The notes beneath the pieces were generated by a model. The model was not told the DNA's origin and did not search any database. It saw only the letters and a list, made by a program, of their open reading frames with translations. A stretch of 64,000 nucleotides of DNA, from the NCBI GenBank assembly GCA_905182305.1, contig CAJJBB010000010.1, positions 62,001 through 126,000 of the forward strand. The letters are read 5' to 3'. Of this stretch, positions 46,076 through 55,253 are shown in pieces. Made by a program: the position numbers and the translations under genes. Origin of the DNA: Flavobacteria bacterium MS024-2A. Its GTDB lineage: Bacteria; Bacteroidota; Bacteroidia; Flavobacteriales; Flavobacteriaceae. Numbering within the stretch: the first letter of the stretch is position 1; the number at the start of each line of letters is the position of its first letter.

Positions 46076-47374
46076 TTATAATCTAGATTTTAGAAAAGGC
46101 AAGATGCCTTCCAGCTTAATTGACCTTGATCCTTTAATTAAAATTTTATCAAAGTTTAATGAACTTGATTTCATAAATTTTAAAAAAGTTCTGACGTCTT
46201 TGTGTTTTGTGATTGTTGAATCTAAATTATTTGTGTCTAAAAAATGTGGACCAACTAAATGTATGTTTTGTATTTTATTCTGAAGACATTTAAGGATAAT
46301 CTCTTCGTGTTCCTTTTTAGATGTGTCTCCCAATTCTAACATATCCCCTAAAACTACGCAACTATTTAAGGTGGCAATCGTTTGGAATGCTTTTAATGCA
46401 ACTTCCATACTCGAAGGATTTGCATTGTATGCATCCATAATCACAAGCGAATCATTTATTCTAATTTGTTGAGATCTATTGTTAGTTGATTGGTAGGTAT
46501 TAATTGCTTTTTTAATTTCTTTAAGCGATACTTTAAATAAATAACCAAAAGAGATTGCAGCCGCAATATTGTTTGAGTTGTAAGTTCCGTGTAATGGACT
46601 TATAAAAGTAGTTTCTTTGAATTTTAGCTGTAAAGTTTTATACTCATTTTTTTGAGAAATAAATTGAAGATTGTTTTCATCTCCTATTCCAAAGCTTGTG
46701 ATAGGATAGTTTTTTGTTAGGATAATCTGCTTGTGATCATCTCCATTAATAAGAATCTTTTGTTTTCGATCAATTAAATGGTCATAGAGCTCTGATTTTC
46801 CTTTTACAACCCCTTGAATACTTCCGAAACCTTCAAGGTGTGCTTTCCCAAAGTTTGTAATATATCCCCAGTTAGGCTGTGCAATATTACAAAGTAATTC
46901 AATCTCTTTTATATGATTTGCCCCCATTTCTATAATGGCAAGTTGGTGGTGTTCTTTTAATTTTAATAAAGTCAATGGAACTCCAATGTGGTTATTTAAA
47001 TTACCATCTGTGGCCAGAACAGAATATCTTTGAGATAATACTTCTCTAATAAGCTCCTTTGTTGTCGTTTTTCCATTACTTCCTGTTATTGCAATAATGG
47101 TTGTTTGAAGTTTAGTTCTGTGGAAAGTAGCTAGTTCCTGAAGTGTTTTTAGGGTATCTTTAACAACAATTACTTTTGGACTTAGTGAAGCGATCTTCTG
47201 ATCATCTACAATTACTGAATTAGCTCCGAGTAAAATTGCTTTTTCTGCAAATTGATTTCCATTAGATTTTTCACCATGAAGAGCAATAAAGATTTCCCCT
47301 TTTTTTAGCGATCGAGTATCAGTACATATTCCAGTAGAGCTTAAGAAGTTTTGGTAGATACTTTTTAGCTGCAT
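46076..47374 (-). CDS. murF: UDP-N-acetylmuramoyl-tripeptide--D-alanyl-D-alanine ligase
   Basis: Last cytoplasmic ligation of peptidoglycan precursor synthesis, adding D-Ala-D-Ala. 432 residues from ATG 47374 (MQLKSIYQNFLSS). ATP loop ITGSNGKTTTKE, NNHIGVPLTLL, and IMDAYNANPSSM are diagnostic. The start codon lies 7 bases after a strong hairpin and T tract, so the gene has little space for its own promoter. ddl, which makes its substrate, is elsewhere in the window. Confidence 0.96.
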   Translation of the reverse strand: MQLKSIYQNFLSSTGICTDTRSLKKGEIFIALHGEKSNGNQFAEKAILLGANSVIVDDQKIASLSPKVIVVKDTLKTLQELATFHRTKLQTTIIAITGSNGKTTTKELIREVLSQRYSVLATDGNLNNHIGVPLTLLKLKEHHQLAIIEMGANHIKEIELLCNIAQPNWGYITNFGKAHLEGFGSIQGVVKGKSELYDHLIDRKQKILINGDDHKQIILTKNYPITSFGIGDENNLQFISQKNEYKTLQLKFKETTFISPLHGTYNSNNIAAAISFGYLFKVSLKEIKKAINTYQSTNNRSQQIRINDSLVIMDAYNANPSSMEVALKAFQTIATLNSCVVLGDMLELGDTSKKEHEEIILKCLQNKIQNIHLVGPHFLDTNNLDSTITKHKDVRTFLKFMKSSSLNFDKILIKGSRSIKLEGILPFLKSRL

Positions 47375-47380
47375 AGAATA

Positions 47381-47414
47381 AAAAAGCATCTAATGAGATA
47401 AGATGCTGTTTTTT
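47381..47414 (-). terminator. strong intrinsic terminator between gldJ and murF
   Basis: Arms AGCATCT (47385-47391) and AGATGCT (47401-47407) form a perfect 7-base stem with a 9-base loop. On the minus strand it is followed by TTTTTTA; on the plus strand by GTTTTTTA, so it can work both ways. It lies 6 to 30 bases after the gldJ stop and directly before murF. Confidence 0.75.
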
Positions 47415-47419
47415 AATTG

Positions 47420-49084
47420 TTATCCTTTTCTTTTGTGTTTGGCACTCTTTTTTTGAGCGCTTTTAGATCCCACGCGTGACATTGCACATCTAAACCCAAT
47501 GTGATCAGTTGCTATGTATTGAGGCAGATATCTTCTTTGAGCAGGATCAAGCCAGTATGCTCTATCTTTCCATGATCCTCCCTTAAAAACTCTTACTTCA
47601 TCCGTAATAAGGGTAGTTCTATTTGACTTGCTATCAATAGTTCGTGAGATATTCCCATCTTGATCAGTAGAAACTTTTGCGTTAACAGGAGCGTTATACA
47701 TAAAATTAGTTTCAGGTTTGGAGCCATCGTTTTCTGATTTTCCGTTTGAAAAACTTCTAGATGATTCTACGTCACCATCTCTATAATTTCTATTATCGCT
47801 TTCTGAAAAATTTTGACGTAAAAATGTTTCTTCTTCATCAATTGGCATTTGATTTAATTGACCTGGAAGTCTTTTTAAAAGTACTTTTCCATTTGGAAGA
47901 GTGTCAAACACTAATTCATCTGGGGAAATCGTAGATGCTTTTCCATCATCACCAATTACATTTTTTAAATAGACATTTCCACGATAGTAGTTGAAATCAC
48001 TAGCCTCATCATCTACTATTGGACGATAAACATCAGCTACCCATTCAGAAACATTCCCTGCCATGTCATAAATACCAAAGTCATTTGGAGGGTATTGTTT
48101 TACTTGAATTGTGATATCGGCACCATCATCAGACCATCCTGAAATCCCACCATAATCTCCTTTTCCAAGCTTAAAGTTCGCCAGCTGATCTCCTTCTGTT
48201 CTTCTGTCTTCGGAACGAGTATATTCACCAGACCAGGGGTATTTTTTCTTACCCCTGTAGGTATTGTATTCTCTGTCACCTACGAGAGCTAATGCAGCAT
48301 ATTCCCATTCTGTTTCAGTAGGAAGTCTATAAGAAGGTAACATTATTCCTTTCTCAACACCTGCATAAACTTTGATGGTATCATTTTGTTTTGAATTCGC
48401 ACTTTTGCCAGCTAAACTGTCCATTTTACCACCGTAAACAGTTTCTGGACGCTTGAGGTAAGCTGCGGTTGTAAAGGTACTGTTAGCATTAATGTCATTA
48501 TAGCGTACATCTTTTTGGACATAGGCTTCACGCTCTAAAATACGTTCATTTACTCGGTCTGTTCGCCATTCTGCATATTGAACAGCTTGTAACCAGTTCA
48601 CACCTACTACTGGATATTCAGCATATGCAGGGTGGCGTAAATAATTGGTTGTTAATTCTTCAACATAACCTAATCTTTCTCTCCATACGAGTGTATCGGG
48701 TAAAGCTCCTTCATAGATTTGTCTATATTGTTCTTCTTGAGTTGGAAACACAATCTCTAACCAGTCTAAGTATTCCAAATACATTACATTAGTTACTTCC
48801 GTTTCGTCAATATAGAAGGACATAACATGTTGTTTATTAGGACTGTTATTCCAATCATGCATTACATCATCTTGAACTTGTCCTTTAGTAAAAGTTCCTC
48901 CTTCAACAAAAACAAGACCTGGTCCAGTTTCTTGTTCGTCAAAGTCGGTATTATATTGAAATCCTCCTTTTTTTGAATTTATGTCCCATCCCGTTCCACG
49001 AGAAGCATTGTTCCCACCACAGCTAATAATTAAGAGCACTGTGAAAAATGCGGCTAAAAATTGTTTTAAATTACTCACTTTCAT
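47420..49084 (-). CDS. gldJ: gliding motility lipoprotein GldJ
   Basis: Lipoprotein of 554 residues (VLLIISCGGN, lipid cysteine C22) with an FGE-sulfatase (SUMF1) fold: VFVEGGTFTKGQVQDD, EVTNVMYLEYLDWL, VVGVNWLQAVQYAEWRTDRV, LPTETEWEYAAL, DMAGNVSEWVADVYRP and VFKGGSWKDRAYWL. The catalytic cysteines of true FGE are not evident. GldJ lies as a helical track in the outer membrane side and is needed for SprB-driven gliding and type IX secretion. It is divergent to porV. Confidence 0.95.
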   Translation of the reverse strand: MKVSNLKQFLAAFFTVLLIISCGGNNASRGTGWDINSKKGGFQYNTDFDEQETGPGLVFVEGGTFTKGQVQDDVMHDWNNSPNKQHVMSFYIDETEVTNVMYLEYLDWLEIVFPTQEEQYRQIYEGALPDTLVWRERLGYVEELTTNYLRHPAYAEYPVVGVNWLQAVQYAEWRTDRVNERILEREAYVQKDVRYNDINANSTFTTAAYLKRPETVYGGKMDSLAGKSANSKQNDTIKVYAGVEKGIMLPSYRLPTETEWEYAALALVGDREYNTYRGKKKYPWSGEYTRSEDRRTEGDQLANFKLGKGDYGGISGWSDDGADITIQVKQYPPNDFGIYDMAGNVSEWVADVYRPIVDDEASDFNYYRGNVYLKNVIGDDGKASTISPDELVFDTLPNGKVLLKRLPGQLNQMPIDEEETFLRQNFSESDNRNYRDGDVESSRSFSNGKSENDGSKPETNFMYNAPVNAKVSTDQDGNISRTIDSKSNRTTLITDEVRVFKGGSWKDRAYWLDPAQRRYLPQYIATDHIGFRCAMSRVGSKSAQKKSAKHKRKG

Positions 49085-49111
49085 ATAGTTCGTTATTGTT
49101 TCTAAAACCTA

Positions 49112-49138
49112 CTGCAATATACAATTAATCAATTGCAG
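49112..49138. promoter_or_regulatory. inverted repeat in the gldJ upstream region
   Basis: CTGCAAT (49112-49118) and ATTGCAG (49132-49138) are perfect 7-base arms with a 13-base spacer, which itself contains CAATT..AATTG symmetry. It lies 28-54 bases before the gldJ ATG. Reading minus, AATTG and a TAGGTTTT 18 bases on form a poor promoter overlapping it. Possible operator or leader hairpin. Confidence 0.4.
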
Positions 49139-49288
49139 ATTTTTGAATGTTTTAATCAAAATTTCAACACTTCCGAAATCTTTTTATTTAACGCATTAAA
49201 GTGCTGTTTATTGTATGAATATTAAATAATTTATTTTTTTATAATATTTAGGATAACATTTTCAGGGTTCCAGCGTTTAAATTATGTA

Positions 49289-50470
49289 ATGAATTCAAAA
49301 AAAAATATTGCTCAAATTGTGATGATCTTTTTCGTAGGTCACTTTATTTGCTTAGGGCAAGATTTGAATCGTGTCATTACAACAGGTGTACCTTTTTTGT
49401 TAATTGCTCCAGACGCAAGAGCTGCTGGAATGGGTGATCTAGGAGTGGCAACTCCAGCAGATGTCTACTCGCAACAATGGAATCCGGCTAAATACGCCTT
49501 TATTTCTTCTGAAAAAGTACTTGGCTTTAGTTATACCCCTTATCTAAGCAAACTAGTAGATGATATTTTTCTAGGAAATATTACTTACTTCACCCGTATA
49601 AACGAAAGAAGTTCTTGGGCTACTAGTCTTAAGTATTTTAGTTTAGGTGATATTCAGTTTAATGAATTTATTGGTGGCTCAATTATAGATCAGGGTTTAG
49701 AACGTCCCACAGAATTAACATTAGATTTATCATACGCACTTAAGCTCAGTAAAACTTTTTCAATGGCAGTGGCAGGTCGTTATATTCGTTCAGATTTAAA
49801 AATTGTAACCGATGCAGACACCTCTTCGGCAAACTCTTTAGGAGTGGATATTACGGGGTTTTATAAAAGCAATGTATTTGAATTGGGTACCAATAATGCC
49901 ATTTTTAGGTCAGGTTTTAATATTTCTAATATTGGTCCAAGGCTTATATATGATATAGGCGATCAAAAAAACTTTATTCCTACTAATTTTAAAACAGGAC
50001 TCGGTTTAGACTTGCTTTTTGATTCTAATAATATTTTAGGAATTTATACTGAATTCAATAAACTTTTGGTGCCTACACCTATTGCTGTTTATGATCAAAA
50101 CAACATTTTTATAAAATATAGTCAGCCTGATGTGGATTTTTTAAAGGGTATTTTCACCTCATTTAACGATGCTCCAGGGGGAGTTTCTGAAGAACTAAAA
50201 GAAATCACCTTTGCACTAGGTTTGGAATACCGTTTTCAAGATTCATTTTCAATTCGCTCTGGTTTCTTTGGAGAAAATCAAGATAAAGGCTCACGACGCT
50301 ACTTAACAATGGGTGCTGGTTTTGATTTAAAAAGTATAGATATCGATATTTCATATCTTTTTTCAATTTCAAATGTTCGTAACCCTTTAGAAAATACTAT
50401 TCGTTTTTCGATAGCAATAGATATAGGAAATTCAGTTTCAATTTCTAAAACTGATATTCCTGAAGAGTAA
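49289..50470 (+). CDS. porV: type IX secretion outer membrane protein PorV (LptO)
   Basis: 393 residues with a signal peptide (about 1-24, ending CLGQ) and a beta-barrel of the FadL-like kind. TTGVPFLLIAPDARAAGMGDLGVATPADVYSQQWNPAKYAF is the hallmark PorV opening. PorV takes CTD-bearing cargo from the SprA translocon and passes it to the PorU sortase; PorU is often the upstream neighbour in Flavobacteria but not here. The protein ends KTDIPEE rather than in an aromatic residue. No clear promoter was found in the 204-base gap. Confidence 0.94.
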   Translation: MNSKKNIAQIVMIFFVGHFICLGQDLNRVITTGVPFLLIAPDARAAGMGDLGVATPADVYSQQWNPAKYAFISSEKVLGFSYTPYLSKLVDDIFLGNITYFTRINERSSWATSLKYFSLGDIQFNEFIGGSIIDQGLERPTELTLDLSYALKLSKTFSMAVAGRYIRSDLKIVTDADTSSANSLGVDITGFYKSNVFELGTNNAIFRSGFNISNIGPRLIYDIGDQKNFIPTNFKTGLGLDLLFDSNNILGIYTEFNKLLVPTPIAVYDQNNIFIKYSQPDVDFLKGIFTSFNDAPGGVSEELKEITFALGLEYRFQDSFSIRSGFFGENQDKGSRRYLTMGAGFDLKSIDIDISYLFSISNVRNPLENTIRFSIAIDIGNSVSISKTDIPEE

Positions 50471-50529
50471 TCTTTAAGATTTCAAAAAATTATTAGGCAC
50501 TATAATTTTAATCATAGAATAGAAATGAG

Positions 50530-50537
50530 TAATTTTG
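50530..50537 (+). promoter_or_regulatory. -7 element of the pdhA promoter
   Basis: TAATTTTG matches TAnnTTTG. TTTTA lies 19 bases upstream as an imperfect -33 box. Transcription near 50541 would exclude the upstream in-frame start at 50535 and supports ATG 50571. Confidence 0.5.
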
Positions 50538-50570
50538 ATCTTTATTATTGGAAAAGTTTATCAGGATTTT

Positions 50571-51569
50571 ATGAAGAAAATTACAAAACAAACTTATTTA
50601 GATTGGTATGAAAATATGTTCTTCTGGAGAAAGTTTGAAGATAAATTAGCCGCCCTTTATATTCAACAAAAAGTAAGGGGTTTTCTACATCTTTATAATG
50701 GTCAAGAGGCAGTTCTTGCAGGCTCTCTTCATGCAATGGAAATAGGAAAAGACAGGATGATTACTGCCTATAGAAATCATGTACAGCCAATTGGATTAGG
50801 CGTAGATCCTAAAAAAGTAATGGCAGAACTATACGGAAAGGCAACAGGAACTTCTCAAGGTTTAGGAGGTTCCATGCATATTTTCTCTAAAGAATTTAAA
50901 TTTCACGGAGGTCATGGAATCGTAGGTGGACAAATTCCCCTAGGAGCTGGTATGGCCTTTGGTGATAAATACTTTGAGCGTGATAATGTGACGCTTTGTT
51001 ATTTGGGAGATGGTGCATCAAGACAAGGATCACTCCATGAAACATTAAATCTAGCTATGTTATGGCAACTTCCTGTAGTTTTTGTTGTTGAAAATAACGG
51101 ATATGCAATGGGGACCTCAGTAGCCAGAACTTCTAACCATGAGGAAATATGGAAGCTTGGTTTGGGTTATGACATGCCATGTGAACCATGTGATGGAATG
51201 GATCCAGTGGAAGTTTCAAAAACAATGAGCAAGGCAATAAGTTTAGCTCGTTCTGGTGGTGGACCATCTTTTATAGAAATGAAAACTTATAGATATAGAG
51301 GACACTCTATGTCAGATGCACAACATTATAGAACAAAAGCAGAAGTGGAAGAATATCGTAAAATTGATCCTATCACTCAAGTTAAAGAGATGATTTTATC
51401 AAAAAAGTATGCTACTCTAGAAGAATTAGATAAAGTAGACAAAGATATTAAAGCTCGTGTTTTGGAATGTGAAAAATTTGCAGAATCCTCTCCTTATCCT
51501 GATTCAAGTTTAATGTATGATGCTGTATACGAGCAAGAAGATTATCCTTTTATAAAACATAAATTATAG
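50571..51569 (+). CDS. pdhA: pyruvate dehydrogenase E1 component, alpha subunit
   Basis: 332 residues from ATG 50571 (MKKITKQTYLDWYENMFFWRKFED). TPP motif GDGASRQGSLHETLNLAMLWQLPVVFVVENNGYAMGT with the GDG...NN ends, and the phosphorylation-loop-like RYRGHSMSDAQHYR. It decarboxylates pyruvate together with the beta subunit. The beta gene (pdhB) is not next to it: the E2 gene follows after 3 bases. This split order is known in Flavobacteria. Confidence 0.95.
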   Translation: MKKITKQTYLDWYENMFFWRKFEDKLAALYIQQKVRGFLHLYNGQEAVLAGSLHAMEIGKDRMITAYRNHVQPIGLGVDPKKVMAELYGKATGTSQGLGGSMHIFSKEFKFHGGHGIVGGQIPLGAGMAFGDKYFERDNVTLCYLGDGASRQGSLHETLNLAMLWQLPVVFVVENNGYAMGTSVARTSNHEEIWKLGLGYDMPCEPCDGMDPVEVSKTMSKAISLARSGGGPSFIEMKTYRYRGHSMSDAQHYRTKAEVEEYRKIDPITQVKEMILSKKYATLEELDKVDKDIKARVLECEKFAESSPYPDSSLMYDAVYEQEDYPFIKHKL

Positions 51570-51572
51570 AGC

Positions 51573-53165
51573 ATGGCAGAAATAATTAATATGCCAAGGT
51601 TAAGTGATACCATGGAAGAGGGGACTGTTGCGAAATGGTTTAAAAAAGTGGGTGAAAAAATTAATGAGGGTGATATTATTGCTGAAATTGAAACTGATAA
51701 AGCTACTATGGAATTTGAATCTTTTAATGAAGGAGAACTTCTTCATATTGGAATTCAAGAGGGTGGTACCGCACCAGTTGATACTCTTCTGGCTATCATT
51801 GGAAAGAAAGGAGAAGATATTTCAGCCTTGTTAAAAGAAGGAGGAGAGCTTAGTCAAGAAGCTCCTGTTGATGAATCAACTTCCGGAGTTTCAATATCAA
51901 CAGAAGTGGCTCTTATACCAGAAGGCACTGAATTAATCACAATGCCAAGGTTGAGTGATACCATGGAAGAAGGAACCGTTGCTTCATGGCTTAAAAAAGT
52001 CGGTGACAAGGTAAACGAAGGTGATATTCTTGCTGAAATTGAAACAGATAAAGCTACCATGGAATTTGAATCCTTTTATCAAGGAACCCTATTATATGTT
52101 GGTTTGAATGAAGGCGAAACAGCAGCTGTAGATAGTGTATTAGCTATTATTGGAAAAAAAGGTACTGATGTTGATCTTGTTTTAGCGGCACATGGAAGTA
52201 AAGAAGTTGCTCCAGCAGCCCCAATAAAAGAATCAATTATAGCAACAGAAATAGTATCAGTAGAAGAGACTAAAAACATTAAAGAAGCGATTATCCATCC
52301 AGTACCCTCTGTTTCTGAACGTATTTTAGCCTCTCCTTTAGCTAAAAAAATGGCAAATGAAAAGGGCCTAAATTTGAATCAAATCAAAGGATCTGGTGAA
52401 CATGGAAGAATTATAAAAAGAGATATTGATAACTATCAGCCTCAACAGTATGGAATGGTTCAGTCTTTTACTCCAAGCGGAACTGAGTCTGTAACGGTTA
52501 TTGCAAATTCTCAAATGCGGAAAACAATTGCAAAGCGTTTATCTAATTCAAAATTTACTGCACCTCATTATTATCTCGGCGTTGAATTTGATATGGATAA
52601 TGCCATATCGTTTAGATCACAATACAACAGTTTACCAGAGACTAAAATATCGTTTAATGATATTGTTATGAAGGCTGCTGCTTTAGCATTAAAAATTCAT
52701 CCACAAGTAAATGCAAAATGGGAAGATTCACAAATAACTCAACACCATCATGTTCATGTTGGTGTGGCTGTTGCTGTAGAAGATGGTTTGGTAGTTCCCG
52801 TTGTCAAGTTTACAGATGAGCAAAGTCTATCTCAAATTGGCGTATCGGTTAAAGATTATGCCACAAGAGCTCGTGATAAAAAACTTACTCCTAGTGAAAT
52901 GGATGGTAGTACTTTTACAATTTCTAATCTAGGAATGTTTGGTATTCAGGAATTTACTTCCATAATTAACCAACCAAATGGAGCAATTTTATCTGTAGGA
53001 GCTATTGATAAAAAGCCAGTAGTTAAAGAAGATAAAATTGTTATTGGAAATACTATGAAGTTAACTTTAGCATGTGATCATCGCGTTGTAGACGGTGCAA
53101 CTGGAGCACAATTTTTGCAAACTTTAAGAGGGTATATAGAAAACCCATTAACTATGTTACTTTAA
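51573..53165 (+). CDS. pdhC: pyruvate dehydrogenase E2, dihydrolipoamide acetyltransferase with two lipoyl domains
   Basis: 530 residues: lipoyl domain 1 (about 3-78, lipoyl lysine K43 in ETDKATME), lipoyl domain 2 (about 120-196, K160), Ala/Pro/Glu-rich linkers, a peripheral subunit-binding domain (about 251-287, ILASPLAKKMANEKGL...GRIIKRDI) and the catalytic domain from about 305 with the active-site DHRVVDG near the C-terminus. It passes the acetyl group from E1 to CoA. The two lipoyl domains are nearly the same and come from a tandem duplication. Confidence 0.96.
   Translation: MAEIINMPRLSDTMEEGTVAKWFKKVGEKINEGDIIAEIETDKATMEFESFNEGELLHIGIQEGGTAPVDTLLAIIGKKGEDISALLKEGGELSQEAPVDESTSGVSISTEVALIPEGTELITMPRLSDTMEEGTVASWLKKVGDKVNEGDILAEIETDKATMEFESFYQGTLLYVGLNEGETAAVDSVLAIIGKKGTDVDLVLAAHGSKEVAPAAPIKESIIATEIVSVEETKNIKEAIIHPVPSVSERILASPLAKKMANEKGLNLNQIKGSGEHGRIIKRDIDNYQPQQYGMVQSFTPSGTESVTVIANSQMRKTIAKRLSNSKFTAPHYYLGVEFDMDNAISFRSQYNSLPETKISFNDIVMKAAALALKIHPQVNAKWEDSQITQHHHVHVGVAVAVEDGLVVPVVKFTDEQSLSQIGVSVKDYATRARDKKLTPSEMDGSTFTISNLGMFGIQEFTSIINQPNGAILSVGAIDKKPVVKEDKIVIGNTMKLTLACDHRVVDGATGAQFLQTLRGYIENPLTMLL
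51591..52163 (+). repeat. in-frame tandem lipoyl domain duplication in pdhC
   Basis: Unit 1 covers 51591-51812 and unit 2 covers 51942-52163, offset by 351 bases (117 codons). The DNA is still close: ATGCCAAGGTTAAGTGATAC against ATGCCAAGGTTGAGTGATAC at the unit starts, and AAAGCTAC in both at the lipoyl lysine. Confidence 0.85.
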
Positions 53166-53208
53166 GTTCTATTCTTAAACTGGTTAATTTTATCTATATT
53201 TTTAATAA

Positions 53209-53886
53209 ATGAAAAAGACAATCGTTGTAACAGGAGCTAGTAAAGGAATTGGTTTTGAAATTGTAAGTTTTCTGGTGGACCAAGGTCACATTGTATATGC
53301 GCTTTCAAGAGATATTAAAGCTTTAGTAGCTTCTGAAAAATTACATCCCATAAGTATTGACCTTACAGATGAAGAATCAATTATTAAATTCGCAGAGCAA
53401 CTTAACTCAGACCAAATAAGTATAGATGCTTTAATTAATAATGCAGGTTCCCTTATTAATCAATCTTTTTCGACCACTACAAAAAATGATTTTGAAGCTA
53501 TATATCGCGTTAATGTTTTTGGACTTGCTTCTATTACACGATTACTATTACCTCTGATTTCTTCCAAGGGACACGTAGTTAATATTAGTAGTATGGGTGG
53601 TATTGGCGGAAGCTCGAAGTTTTCAGGATTGTCGGCTTACAGTAGCAGTAAAGGTGCTGTAAATATTCTTACAGAGTTACTTGCAGAGGAATATAAAGAA
53701 ACTGGACCTTTTTTTAACGGGCTTGCTTTAGGTGCAGTTCAAACAGAAATGCTAGCAAAAGCTTTCCCCGGATTCCGAGCTCCTTTAAGTGTAGGAGAAA
53801 TAGCTCCTTATATTGCACAATTTGCATTAACAGGACATCAATTTTATAATGGTAAAATTTTACATGTTTCTTCCTCAACTCCCTAA
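53209..53886 (+). CDS. short-chain dehydrogenase/reductase
   Basis: 225 residues. NAD(P) loop TGASKGIGFEI, NNAG motif INNAGSLIN, catalytic serine in NISSMGG and the YSSSK Tyr-Lys site AYSSSKGAVN. Substrate unknown. It is about 20 residues shorter than common SDRs, with a short C-terminus. 43 bases after pdhC and 3 bases before the SprT-like gene. Confidence 0.9.
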   Translation: MKKTIVVTGASKGIGFEIVSFLVDQGHIVYALSRDIKALVASEKLHPISIDLTDEESIIKFAEQLNSDQISIDALINNAGSLINQSFSTTTKNDFEAIYRVNVFGLASITRLLLPLISSKGHVVNISSMGGIGGSSKFSGLSAYSSSKGAVNILTELLAEEYKETGPFFNGLALGAVQTEMLAKAFPGFRAPLSVGEIAPYIAQFALTGHQFYNGKILHVSSSTP

Positions 53887-53889
53887 AAG

Positions 53890-54489
53890 ATGATAACTAT
53901 GGAAAAGCTATTTCAATATGTTCCAGAAGCATCTAAAGTTCAGTTAAGGGAATATTTGCAAAAAATTCCTATAGAGATTAAAGTAACCGGACAGCGGTTA
54001 ACTAAACATGGTGATTTCAGTTTAAAAAGAAATGGTATGTCTTTAATTACGGTTAATGACTCACTAAATCCTTATCGCTTTTTAATCACCTTGCTTCATG
54101 AGTTGGCGCATTATAAAGTAGTGAAACAATTTGGTCATAGAGTCAAGCCTCATGGTAAAGAGTGGAAAAAAGCTTTTCAAGAAACACTTCTTCCTTTTTT
54201 ATGTCCCAATGTATTTCCTGATCCTATCTGTAGTATTCTTGCTCGCCACATGAAAAATCCAAAAGCGAGTACTGATAGAGACTTCGATTTGGTAATGGCC
54301 TTAAAAACCTTTGATAAAAATAAATTCCAAACGTTTATTTATCAAATTGAAAATGGAGTAATGTTTCAAATTTATAATGGTAAAAAATTTATAAAAATCA
54401 AAAAGAGAAGAACACGTTTTGAATGTAAAGAAGTTATCACTGGAAAAATTTATGTATTTAGTCCACACGCCGAGGTGATCCGGCTTTGA
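53890..54489 (+). CDS. SprT-like zinc-metalloprotease domain protein
   Basis: 199 residues. The zinc motif is HELAH at residues 70-74 in LLHELAHYKVVKQFGHRVKPHGKEWKKAF, the SprT/Spartan-like signature with the following HGKEW. The C-terminal half is a beta-rich zinc-ribbon-like region without cysteines (KFIKIKKRRTRFECKEV). SprT-like proteases in eukaryotes cut DNA-protein crosslinks; the bacterial role is not established. This is not the T9SS protein that is also called SprT. Confidence 0.88.
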   Translation: MITMEKLFQYVPEASKVQLREYLQKIPIEIKVTGQRLTKHGDFSLKRNGMSLITVNDSLNPYRFLITLLHELAHYKVVKQFGHRVKPHGKEWKKAFQETLLPFLCPNVFPDPICSILARHMKNPKASTDRDFDLVMALKTFDKNKFQTFIYQIENGVMFQIYNGKKFIKIKKRRTRFECKEVITGKIYVFSPHAEVIRL

Positions 54490-54497
54490 GTTTGTTT

Positions 54498-55253
54498 TTA
54501 TAGATATAGTTTGCGTACTTTTTTAAATAAGTTCGAAGAATATACAAAATCAGTTACTGCTTTATTGTCCGTTTTGAAGATTTCTTGATTACTACCTTCC
54601 CATTCTTTTAGACCATTTTGAAGAAAAATAATGTTTTCACCAATTTCCATTACTGAATTCATATCGTGTGTATTAATTACAGTGGTGATATTATATTCAT
54701 TTGTAATTTCTTGAATTAAATTATCAATTAAGATTGAGGTTTTAGGGTCTAGTCCAGAGTTTGGTTCATCACAAAAAAGGTATTTCGGATTCATAATAAT
54801 AGCCCTTGCAATGGCAACTCTTTTTTTCATTCCTCCAGAAATTTCATCTGTTAGTTTGTGATTTGCATTAATGAGGTTTACTCTTTTGATGGCAATATTT
54901 GCTTTATCCCTAATTTCCGAATCTATTTCTGTGGTAAACATTTGCATCGGAAACATTATATTTTCTTCAACTGTCATAGAGTCAAACAAAGCACTACCTT
55001 GAAAAACCATTCCCATTTCTTGCCTTAGAATTGCACGTTCTTTATCGTTCATATCATTGAGAACTTTGTTTTCAAACCTAATACTTCCCATATCTGTATC
55101 AAAAAGTCCCAACAATGATTTTAAAAAGACTGTCTTTCCAGATCCACTTTGTCCAATAATCAGATTAGTTTTTCCTTTTTCAAATATGGCAGAGATACCT
55201 CTTAACACTTCTGTTTCATCAAATGATTTCGTAATGTTTTCTACATGAATCAT
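54498..55253 (-). CDS. ABC transporter ATP-binding protein, MlaF-like
   Basis: 251 residues. Walker A GQSGSGKT at 34-41, Q-loop MGMVFQGSALFDSMTVEENI, signature ISGGMKKRVAIARAI, Walker B YLFCDEPNSGLDP and H-loop NTHDM. The GMKKR form of the signature marks the Mla/MCE phospholipid transport ATPases. It overlaps the permease stop area with no gap. The MCE substrate-binding protein (MlaD) is not adjacent. Confidence 0.92.
   Translation of the reverse strand: MIHVENITKSFDETEVLRGISAIFEKGKTNLIIGQSGSGKTVFLKSLLGLFDTDMGSIRFENKVLNDMNDKERAILRQEMGMVFQGSALFDSMTVEENIMFPMQMFTTEIDSEIRDKANIAIKRVNLINANHKLTDEISGGMKKRVAIARAIIMNPKYLFCDEPNSGLDPKTSILIDNLIQEITNEYNITTVINTHDMNSVMEIGENIIFLQNGLKEWEGSNQEIFKTDNKAVTDFVYSSNLFKKVRKLYL

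Noticed and set aside
46068-46283. Open frame of 71 codons on the plus strand over the end of murF
   Set aside because: It lies antisense inside murF, has no motif or signal, and murF is intact there; it is a shadow frame.
51604-51834. Open frame of 76 codons in the second frame of pdhC
   Set aside because: Leucine/lysine-rich translation is caused by the AT-rich third positions of the lipoyl domain; no independent support.
53890-54489. Reading the SprT-like gene as the gliding/type IX protein SprT
   Set aside because: HELAH and HGKEW identify the Spartan-like metalloprotease domain; the type IX protein of that name is a different membrane protein.
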